A DNA stretch of 64,000 nt, from positions 186,001-250,000 of the forward strand of contig CT971583.1 in NCBI GenBank assembly GCA_000063505.1, read 5' to 3'. Shown here in pieces: positions 57,214-64,000 of the stretch. Position 1 is the first letter of the stretch; each line of letters begins with the position of its first letter. This DNA is from Synechococcus sp. WH 7803. Lineage in GTDB: Bacteria > Cyanobacteriota > Cyanobacteriia > PCC-6307 > Cyanobiaceae. Made by a program: the position numbers and the translations under genes. Below the pieces are notes generated by a model. The model ran no database searches. It was not told the origin of the DNA and saw only the letters and a list, made by a program, of their open reading frames with translations.

Positions 57214-59037
57214 ATGCCCCTGAAGAGCAAGACCTGGAACGAACTCAAGCTTCTGCTTGAAGAGCTGTCACCACAGCGCCTTCGCTTTCTCTGTTTCGTG
57301 CTGGCAGCATCCCTTTTTCAGGGCATTATCGACATCCTGCTGATCGGTTTGCTGGCCCGACTCGTTGGCTTGTTGGCTGGGGCCAGGCTCGGCGATCAGA
57401 TTCCAGGGATTCGATTTTTCGGTGGCGGTCTGTTTGACCAGGCCGGTTGGATTGTTGTGTTGCTGATCGCGGCTTATTGGTTGGCATCGGGCATCCGTTT
57501 TGGGGTGGCGTTGCTGGAATCGTTGTTAACGGCTGATATCTGGGCCGACCTGGTGAATAAGGTTTACCGCAATCTGATGCTGCAGCGTTATGAGTTTTTC
57601 ATGCGCAAACGCACATCAGTGCTTTCAGAGAAGTTCAACCGCATTCTCAGTCGTGTCACTGGTGCCGTGATTACGCCGTTGATCGCCATTGCCAGCAGCC
57701 TGATCTCCGTGATGGCCTTGCTGCTTGGAGTTGCATTTGTGCTGGGTGCCAAGGCGCTCTTGATCTTCTCGTTGCTTGTGTTGGCTTATGCCCTGTCTTC
57801 GAAGCTGATCACCCCCTACCTGCGTCTGGCGCTGAGGCAGAAAACGCGCTATTCGCGTCGCCTACATGTGATTTTCTCGGAGTCTTTGCGCTCCATGCGT
57901 GATATCCAGCTGTATTCCTCTCATTCTTATTTTGTTGAGAGATTTTCGAGGGAAGGTGCGATTGCAAAGCGTAATGATCGCCTGGCCAGTTTGTTGCCGA
58001 ACGTCCCACGCTTTGTGATTGAACCTGCGGGTATCACAATTCTCTTTGCTGTTGGTCTTGCCCCCGCACTGTTTTCTGGATCCAGCGAAGGGTTGCGCGA
58101 ATCACTGCCGGAGATCGCCACGGTTCTTGTGGCATTGCTGAGGATTTCAGGCCCAATGCAATCCGTCTTCAAATCGATCAACAAGCTTCGCGGCGGTTTG
58201 CCTGAGGTCACCGACGCCATTCAGCTTCTCAAGATGCGTCCGGATCGTTTTGTGTTGGGGGATCCGGGTGTGCCCTCCCCAGATGGCATCTTGCCGCGCC
58301 GCTCGATTGATCTGTGTGATGTGTCGTTCGCTTATACCGACGCTAAATCGTCTGTGCTCGACAACATCAACCTGTCCATTCCCGTGGGATCGAGAATTGC
58401 GCTGGTTGGGCGCACGGGCAGTGGTAAGACCACCCTGGCCCATCTCCTGCTGGGCTTGTATTCCCCCACTTGCGGGGATCTTCTTCTTGATGGTCTTCCT
58501 GTATCTCAGGAGGAAATACCTGCCTGGCAGGCAAGCTGTGCTTTTGTTCCTCAGAACATCAAACTCCTCGATGCCAGTATCCGCGAGAACGTTGCCTTCT
58601 GCGAATATCCGGATGAGGTTGATGACAACCAAGTGTGGGCTGCGCTGGAGGCAGCGCAGTTCTCCGATTTTGTTGCGCAGATGCCCTACGGCCTTTACAC
58701 CCTTTGCGGAGAGGATGGCGTCAAGTTGTCGGGGGGGCAGCGTCAGCGCTTGGCTCTGGCCCGTGCGTTTTACAGACAGGCTCAGTTCCTCGTTCTCGAT
58801 GAGGCCACCAGTGCACTCGATAACAAAACAGAACACGATGTGATGCAAGCGCTAGACCTCATCGGTCGTCGCTGCACGATCGTGGTGATTGCCCATCGCT
58901 TGTCGACGGTGCGGAAATGCGATCGGATTTATGAAATCGACCAGGGCCATATTTTGGCTTCCGGTGACTTCGAAACACTCAAGCAGGTGTCGCCCAGTTT
59001 CCGGGATATGACCATGCTTGATATTGCCAATGACTGA
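57214..59037 (+). CDS. ABC exporter, fused permease and ATPase
   Basis: From ATG 57214 it has 607 residues. The N-terminal half has about six membrane helices (FLCFVLAASLFQGIIDILLI, VVLLIAAYWLASGIRFGVAL, then ALLLGVAFVLGAKALLIFSL). The ATPase domain has Walker A VGRTGSGKTTLAHL (about residue 398-411), signature LSGGQRQRLALARAF (about 504-518) and Walker B LVLDEATSALD with the H-loop AHRLSTV. The type resembles lipid/glycan exporters (MsbA, PglK-like). In this setting it probably moves a lipid-linked glycan. It overlaps the next gene by 8 bases. Confidence 0.93.
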   Translation: MPLKSKTWNELKLLLEELSPQRLRFLCFVLAASLFQGIIDILLIGLLARLVGLLAGARLGDQIPGIRFFGGGLFDQAGWIVVLLIAAYWLASGIRFGVALLESLLTADIWADLVNKVYRNLMLQRYEFFMRKRTSVLSEKFNRILSRVTGAVITPLIAIASSLISVMALLLGVAFVLGAKALLIFSLLVLAYALSSKLITPYLRLALRQKTRYSRRLHVIFSESLRSMRDIQLYSSHSYFVERFSREGAIAKRNDRLASLLPNVPRFVIEPAGITILFAVGLAPALFSGSSEGLRESLPEIATVLVALLRISGPMQSVFKSINKLRGGLPEVTDAIQLLKMRPDRFVLGDPGVPSPDGILPRRSIDLCDVSFAYTDAKSSVLDNINLSIPVGSRIALVGRTGSGKTTLAHLLLGLYSPTCGDLLLDGLPVSQEEIPAWQASCAFVPQNIKLLDASIRENVAFCEYPDEVDDNQVWAALEAAQFSDFVAQMPYGLYTLCGEDGVKLSGGQRQRLALARAFYRQAQFLVLDEATSALDNKTEHDVMQALDLIGRRCTIVVIAHRLSTVRKCDRIYEIDQGHILASGDFETLKQVSPSFRDMTMLDIAND

Positions 59038-61255
59038 TGTGGTGCTGTTGTCTACTGCGGACTGGGATCATCCGCTTTGGACCAACAAACAGCACCAGGC
59101 GCTGTCCCTTGCAGCCCTTGGGCATCGGGTGCTCTACGTCGATTCACTGGGTGTGCGTGCCCCCCGGGTCGACCGCTCAGACTCCCGCCGAATCTGGCGT
59201 CGTCTGCGCCGGGGGCTGAGAGGTCCCAGGCAAGTCAGACCCAACCTCTGGGTGATATCACCGCTGGTTCTGCCTGGACGCAGTGCTGGCGTTTGGGGTG
59301 CGCTGAACCGTTGGAGCTTGGCCGTCTCCCTGTTTGTGGCCGACTGGCTTCTCGATTTCCGCAGTCCCTTGCTCTGGACCTTCAACCCCCAGACGCGCCG
59401 CTATCTGCGTCTGCGCAAATTCCACGCCACGGTGTATCACTGCGTTGATCGCATTCAGGCCCAGCCAGGGATGCCGGTGGCTGCCCTGGACGAAGCCGAA
59501 GTGGATCTCTGTGGCGCAGCCAATGCGGTGTTCACCACCTCGCCGGAGCTTCAGGCCTCCATCGCCCCTCGCAATGCCGGCACGCATTACTTCGGCAACG
59601 TGGCCGATGCCGATCATTTCGGGCGGGCTCTCGATCCTTCTCTGGCATCGCCGCCGGACTGGCGGGACGGCTTTGGCGACGGCCCTGTGCTGATGTTCGT
59701 GGGAGCCATTGATGCCTACAAACTCGATCTGGCGTTGCTGGAAACCCTGGCCTCGGAGCATCCGCAGTGGTCGTTTGTGTTCATCGGGCCCGTTGGAGAA
59801 ACCGACCCCAGCACGGATGTGCGTGGCTTAAACCGACTCCCCAATGTGCATCTGCTGGGGCCGAAGCCTTACGCCTCCCTCCCTGCCTATCTGGCCCAAG
59901 CGCATGTGGCGCTGTTGCCGCTTCAGATCAACGCCTACACACGCCACATGTATCCGATGAAATTCTTCGAATACCTCGCTGCTGGCTGTCCGGTGGTGGC
60001 CACGGCGATTCCCTCGCTGCTGGATCAGGGGGATGTGGCGCTGCTGTGTCCTCCTGATCCGCAGGCGTTTGCTGCGGCGATCAACGCCGTTCTGGCAGGG
60101 AATGGCCCCGCGAAGGCCCTGCGTCTGGAGCGGGCGCAACACAACACCTACCGAACGCGCACGCAGGCGATGCTTGCGGTGCTGGATCGCCACGGCCTGC
60201 TGCCCAAGCAGCCGTTGCCACCCCAGGCTCCGCCTTATCACCACGTGCGATCGCAATGGCGTTGGTCTTGGCTTGGCGCCCAGCTCACTCTGCTGGGTGT
60301 GCACGCCCTAGAGCGGCTGGGGGGACGACGCTGGGCTGATGCCTGGTTGCGCGGCTCGCTCCAGCGAAGGCCGCACAACATTGGCCTGCTCGCCGGTTTG
60401 ACGGAACGCTGCCTTCAGGGCGGGAACTACGACGAAGCCTGTCGCCTGATCGAACGCATCTGGGACGAAGATGGCGAAGCTGAGATCCTCCGCCAGCTTC
60501 TGTTCCGGCGCGGTTCGCGACCTGGCACCCGCTTGGACCAGCTGGCTCTGTTTGAGGCGCTGGCCTCCAGCACACGCCTGCCGCTTCATTACTCCGGGTA
60601 CTGCAGGGTTGTGCGTACTTACCGGGCGATCGATGCCAAGGACGACCTCGCTCTCCGCCATGGAGTTGTGGGCCTCTCGGAGATCGTGGCTTGGCTTGAG
60701 CAGGATCCCAACACCTATTGCTGCTTGAAACCCAATCGTGAGAACAGAGCCAAGCTGTTGATTTCCGCTCAGCTCACGCGCTTGCGGGCCTTGATGGCCC
60801 TCAAGGACACCCCTGGTCTGGAGCAGGCCTCTTTGGAGCTGATGGAGAGTGTGCGTCGCTACGACCCATTTGCGATTGATCGCAAGACGGCGGTGCGGAT
60901 GACCCGCAACATCCTGCGCAGCCTCACGGTGGCGGCGGTGATGGCTTGGCATGCAGCCGATGCAGATCGCTACGACCAGGTTGTGAACGAGGTGTCCCGC
61001 CTGCGGGATGCCTGCTTCCATGCCCGTTTCGAGCCGATCATTCACAGCACGCAGGAAGATCACCGTGCCGTTTCGGATGCTCTGCTGACAATGCTGAATG
61101 CCGGGCGCTGGCCACGGGAGTGTCCCGACCAGCGCCCGGATCTCGAGCAGTTGGTTGATCCTGTGTTGTTGGTGTACTTCCCAGATCTCCGCCGTGAACG
61201 GGCCGAAAAGGCCCGTCAGTTTCTGCAGTCGCTCGGCCCCCGGGTGATGGGGTGA
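59030..61255 (+). CDS. GT4-like glycosyltransferase with long C-terminal extension
   Basis: From ATG 59030, overlapping the exporter by 8 bases, it has 741 residues; TTG 59018 is less likely. Residues about 1-385 form a GT-B domain: LSTADWDHPLWTNKQHQA at the N-terminus, VYHCVDRI, LMFVGAIDAYKLDL, FIGPVG and the acceptor/donor motif MYPMKFFEYLAAGCPVVAT. Residues about 400-741 are a helical region (LAGLTERCLQGGNYDEACRL, then SAQLTRLRALMALKDT) that resembles TPR-like repeats and has no catalytic motif I recognise. It may bind a partner or acceptor glycan. Confidence 0.85.
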   Translation: MTDVVLLSTADWDHPLWTNKQHQALSLAALGHRVLYVDSLGVRAPRVDRSDSRRIWRRLRRGLRGPRQVRPNLWVISPLVLPGRSAGVWGALNRWSLAVSLFVADWLLDFRSPLLWTFNPQTRRYLRLRKFHATVYHCVDRIQAQPGMPVAALDEAEVDLCGAANAVFTTSPELQASIAPRNAGTHYFGNVADADHFGRALDPSLASPPDWRDGFGDGPVLMFVGAIDAYKLDLALLETLASEHPQWSFVFIGPVGETDPSTDVRGLNRLPNVHLLGPKPYASLPAYLAQAHVALLPLQINAYTRHMYPMKFFEYLAAGCPVVATAIPSLLDQGDVALLCPPDPQAFAAAINAVLAGNGPAKALRLERAQHNTYRTRTQAMLAVLDRHGLLPKQPLPPQAPPYHHVRSQWRWSWLGAQLTLLGVHALERLGGRRWADAWLRGSLQRRPHNIGLLAGLTERCLQGGNYDEACRLIERIWDEDGEAEILRQLLFRRGSRPGTRLDQLALFEALASSTRLPLHYSGYCRVVRTYRAIDAKDDLALRHGVVGLSEIVAWLEQDPNTYCCLKPNRENRAKLLISAQLTRLRALMALKDTPGLEQASLELMESVRRYDPFAIDRKTAVRMTRNILRSLTVAAVMAWHAADADRYDQVVNEVSRLRDACFHARFEPIIHSTQEDHRAVSDALLTMLNAGRWPRECPDQRPDLEQLVDPVLLVYFPDLRRERAEKARQFLQSLGPRVMG

Positions 61256-62403
61256 TGGCAGCCCCGAGGATCGCCTTCTGCATTGATTCCCTCAAGCTCG
61301 GTGGTGCTGAGCGGGTGTTGCTGCGTTGGGCTGGTTGGTGTCAACAAGCGGGTTGGTCTGTGCTGGTGATCACCCGGCAGTCACCGCAGCGTGATGTGTA
61401 CCCCGTGCCCGCTGGGGTGCAACGCCTTCAAGAACCTCCCTTGCCACTCCATCTCGACCGTTTGGGCTGGTTGGCCTTCCCTTGGCGGGTGCTGGGTTTG
61501 CGGGCGCTTCTGCGGCAGCAGCACTGCCACTTGGCTGTTGGGATCACAACGCTGCCGGCGGTGAAGCTCTTGCTCGCCTGTGTCGGTTCACCGGTTCGCT
61601 GCGTGGTGTCGGAACGCAACTATCCCCCGGCCAAACCACCGCTTCTGCCCTGGCGCTGTCTGCGTCGCCTCACCTACCCATGGGCCGATCTGCATCTGGT
61701 GCAGACCCGGCGCACCGGTGCCTGGCTGCAGCGTCACTGCGGGGTGCGTCGCCAACTGCTGATGCCCAATCCCGTGCAGTGGCCGCTCCCCGATCGTGCG
61801 CCCCAAGTGCTGCCGGAGGCTTGGCTGCCGCCCGATGCAGCGCTGTTGCTCGGAGCAGGCACCAAAGCGCACCAGAAGGGTTTTGATCGTTTGATGCCGG
61901 TGTTCGCAGCCCTGTCCGCCACCCATCCCCAGCTGCATCTCGCCCTGCCGGGTGTGCCCGAAGCGCCCTACCAGGGGCTCGATCAGCAGAGCTGGCTGCG
62001 CACCATCCTCGGGCCTGATCCAACCTTGCAGCAGCGCCTGCTTCTGCCGGGAATGGTGGGGTCGATGGCCTCCTGGTATGCGCGGGCCACGGTGTTCGTG
62101 CTCCCCTCGCGCTTCGAGGGGTTCCCCAATGTGTTGTTGGAAGCGATGGCGGCCGGATGTGCCTGCGTGGCCAGCGACTGTCTCACCGGCCCTGCGGAGT
62201 TGATCGAGCAGGGCGTGAACGGCGTGCTCATGCCCTGCGAAGCGTCCACCTCCGACTGGGTTTTGGCGATCGATCAGTTGCTCGGTGACGCCGCGCGCCG
62301 CAGACGCCTGGCCGCTGCCGCGATGCGCGTACGTGAGCGATTCGCGCCCGAACGCCTCCGCCATGATTTTCTGGAAGCTCTGCGGCCACTGAGCGATGGA
62401 TGA
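61255..62403 (+). CDS. GT4 glycosyltransferase
   Basis: The 382-residue enzyme begins at ATG 61255, sharing a base with the previous stop; GTG 61252 is also in frame. The N-terminal DSLKLGGAERVLLRWAGW (nucleotide-sugar fold start) and the C-terminal EX7E-type motif SRFEGFPNVLLEAMAAGCAC define family GT4. The central GAGTKAHQKGFDRLM is the usual donor-binding loop. It resembles enzymes for capsule and exopolysaccharide repeat units. The next gene overlaps it by 8 bases. Confidence 0.9.
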   Translation: MAAPRIAFCIDSLKLGGAERVLLRWAGWCQQAGWSVLVITRQSPQRDVYPVPAGVQRLQEPPLPLHLDRLGWLAFPWRVLGLRALLRQQHCHLAVGITTLPAVKLLLACVGSPVRCVVSERNYPPAKPPLLPWRCLRRLTYPWADLHLVQTRRTGAWLQRHCGVRRQLLMPNPVQWPLPDRAPQVLPEAWLPPDAALLLGAGTKAHQKGFDRLMPVFAALSATHPQLHLALPGVPEAPYQGLDQQSWLRTILGPDPTLQQRLLLPGMVGSMASWYARATVFVLPSRFEGFPNVLLEAMAAGCACVASDCLTGPAELIEQGVNGVLMPCEASTSDWVLAIDQLLGDAARRRRLAAAAMRVRERFAPERLRHDFLEALRPLSDG

Positions 62404-63679
62404 TCTCTGGGTCGTATTGCCCCACCTCGGGGCCGGCGGCGCTCAGAAGGTCGGTCTGCTGGCGGCCGAACACTTCGCCTCCCAGGGCCTGCGGGTGCGG
62501 GTGTTGTCCCTGCGTCATGGACACCCGATCAAGCACGCCCTCCCCGCGGGGGTTGAGGTGTTCGATCTTGGGCCGGATGAAGCGGTCCTGCATCCCTGGC
62601 TGCGCGATGTCGCCGATCGTTCTCTGCCGGCTCGGATGCGGCGCTTCAGCCTGGCGCAGGTGCTCAAAGTGCAGCGTGCCGCCTTGCGCCTGGCGATCAT
62701 GGTGTGCTGGCCGTTGATCGAACGCCAGATGCATCCCCAGCGCAGCACCTGGGCGACGCGTCTGCTGATGCGGGGGATGCCCCGCCTGGCCGGGTATCGC
62801 TATGCCCGCCTGCGCCAGCTGGTTCAGCAGCGCCAGCCCAGGCGCATCCTGTCCTTGCTGACCAAAACCAACGTTCTCTGCTGCGCGGCTGCCTGGGATC
62901 TTCCCCTGCATCTGGTGGTGTCTGAGCGCAATGACCCGCGCCGTCAACAGCTGGAGCCGCTTTGGCGTCGGCTGCGCTCGTTGTTTTACCGCCGGGCCGA
63001 TGTGGTCACAGCCAACACCCAAGGGGTGATTGATGCGTTGCAGGAGATGGGGGCCTGGCAACGGCTCGAATTGCTGCCCAACCCCCTCCCCGCTGGGCTG
63101 GCCAGGCGGGATGTTGATCGCTCATTGGTGCGCGAGCCCATGGTGCTGGCTGTGGCCCGCTTGGTCCCGCAGAAGGGACTGGATCTGCTGTTGCAGGCCT
63201 TTGCCTCGCTGCCTGAGGCCTGCCGTTCGGGCTGGGGCGTGGTGTTGGTGGGGGATGGCCCAGAGCGGCAAGCGCTCACAGATCAGGCGCGCCAGCTGGG
63301 GATCGCCGAGGCGGTCACCTTTGCGGGCTTCCGGTCCGACCCGGTGAGCTTCATGCAACGAGCTGCGATTTTTGCCCTGCCCTCCCGCTTTGAGGGCATG
63401 CCCAACGCGTTGCTCGAGGCCATGGCCGCGGGGCTGCCCTCCGTGGTGAGTGATGCCTCACCCGGCCCATTGGAAATGGTGAGCGATGGGGTGCATGGAT
63501 GCGTCGTGCCCAATGAGGATTGGCGTGCCTTCGCGCAGGCGCTGGAGCGGTTGATGTCCGATGCGGCGCTGCGGGACCGCCTGGGTGCAGCGGCTCGGGA
63601 CACCTTGTGCTCCCTCGATTGGGCTGTTGTGGAGCCCCACTGGCGCTCGGTGCTGGCCTTGCCCGATCAGGACCCATGA
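62396..63679 (+). CDS. GT4 glycosyltransferase
   Basis: The 427-residue enzyme has VVLPHLGAGGAQKVGLLAAE at the N-terminus, the donor loop VARLVPQKGLDLLLQAF and the motif SRFEGMPNALLEAMAAGLPS. It is a close relative of the preceding gene and probably arose by duplication; both carry the VVSERN segment in the N-terminal domain. Product and acceptor are unknown. It overlaps the neighbouring genes by 8 bases upstream and 4 bases downstream. Confidence 0.92.
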   Translation: MDDLWVVLPHLGAGGAQKVGLLAAEHFASQGLRVRVLSLRHGHPIKHALPAGVEVFDLGPDEAVLHPWLRDVADRSLPARMRRFSLAQVLKVQRAALRLAIMVCWPLIERQMHPQRSTWATRLLMRGMPRLAGYRYARLRQLVQQRQPRRILSLLTKTNVLCCAAAWDLPLHLVVSERNDPRRQQLEPLWRRLRSLFYRRADVVTANTQGVIDALQEMGAWQRLELLPNPLPAGLARRDVDRSLVREPMVLAVARLVPQKGLDLLLQAFASLPEACRSGWGVVLVGDGPERQALTDQARQLGIAEAVTFAGFRSDPVSFMQRAAIFALPSRFEGMPNALLEAMAAGLPSVVSDASPGPLEMVSDGVHGCVVPNEDWRAFAQALERLMSDAALRDRLGAAARDTLCSLDWAVVEPHWRSVLALPDQDP

Positions 63680-64000
63680 CGGCGCCATCCAGGCCTGATC
63701 GACTGTTGGTGCTGGCCCCGACACGCCGGGCTGCCAGTGAAACCTTCATTCGCGCCAATCTGGAAGGGCTTCCTTTTGCCACAACGGCGTTCTTTGGTGA
63801 TGAGCGCCCTCTGCGCAGCCCTTGGCGGCTGGTGTATGGCACCGCCATCCTGCTCAGCAAGCTGCTCACGCGCCTGCGCTGTCCGTGGCTGGCGACCTGG
63901 CCAGCCTCCTGGGTCACCTGGGCCCTCATTCACCGCTGTCGGCCCGACGCCGTGCTGGTGGAGTTCGGCTTTGAAGCGGTGCGGGTGATGGAGGCCTGTG
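63676..64000 (+). CDS. Glycosyltransferase-like protein, N-terminal part only
   Basis: The ATG at 63676 overlaps the previous stop by 4 bases. The 108 visible residues (LLVLAPTRRAASETFIRANL, then VLVEFGFEAVRVMEAC) look like a GT-B N-terminal domain of the GT4 kind, including the SETFI pattern. The right window edge cuts the gene, so catalytic motifs are not visible and the call rests on the N-terminus and the gene's place in the polysaccharide locus. Confidence 0.65.
   Translation, partial: MTAPSRPDRLLVLAPTRRAASETFIRANLEGLPFATTAFFGDERPLRSPWRLVYGTAILLSKLLTRLRCPWLATWPASWVTWALIHRCRPDAVLVEFGFEAVRVMEAC

Overview
The window is chromosomal DNA from a GC-rich picocyanobacterium of the Synechococcus/Cyanobium type. 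It encodes the photosystem I protein PsaC, the NDH-1 subunit NdhS, phycobilin-forming heme oxygenase, and short cyanobacteria-specific hypothetical proteins. Housekeeping genes are packed tightly on both strands with many 1-8 bp start/stop overlaps. I saw no rRNA operon, insertion sequence, prophage or CRISPR array. No gene-free stretch exceeds about 300 bases: the longest protein-free stretch (35678-36293) holds rnpB and a tRNA.

Layout. 1-5.9 kb: PfkB kinase (cut by the left edge), tsaE, ahcY, a DedA protein, ssb, mreB and mreC. 5.9-10.5 kb: mreD, a solute-binding lipoprotein, an OmpR-type response regulator, lysS and a small unknown protein. 10.5-13.5 kb: an ergothioneine/hercynine operon (egtB, egtD and two small partners). 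13.6-20.1 kb: a membrane kinase-like protein, smpB, and a coupled operon of ruvB, a TPR protein, an M20 amidohydrolase, a small membrane protein and a HEAT protein. 20.2-21.7 kb: TPP riboswitch and thiC. 21.8-25.9 kb: a glycan cassette with an AT-rich membrane protein, UDP-glucuronate decarboxylase, a GT2 and a GtrA protein. 25.9-31.8 kb: tkt, fabF, acpP, psaC and glmS. 31.8-36.2 kb: GDP-mannose enzyme, rimM, ndhS, a K+ channel, rnc, rnpB and tRNA-Arg(CCT). 36.3-43.2 kb: two unknown proteins, then ackA, glgP and xfp, a route from glycogen through phosphoketolase to acetyl-phosphate and acetate. 43.4-51 kb: cation/H+ antiporter, small membrane protein, alpha/beta hydrolase, aldose epimerase, and glycolate oxidase subunits glcE and glcF around a four-carbon acid sugar kinase. 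51-56 kb: icd, a GtrB-like GT2 facing a GtrA-deacetylase fusion, an unknown protein and heme oxygenase. 56-64 kb: a surface-polysaccharide locus with an ABC exporter and five glycosyltransferases, running off the right edge.

The most unusual item is the GtrA/ChbG fusion at 53453-54757 opposite a polyprenyl-phosphate glycosyltransferase. By analogy with known lipid-linked amino-sugar pathways the pair could make, deacetylate and flip a lipid-linked amino sugar. Other points of interest are an apparently bidirectional -10 element between rnpB and tRNA-Arg, an intrinsic terminator ending two bases before the glmS start codon, and a kinase-like protein whose nucleotide-binding lysine appears replaced by arginine.
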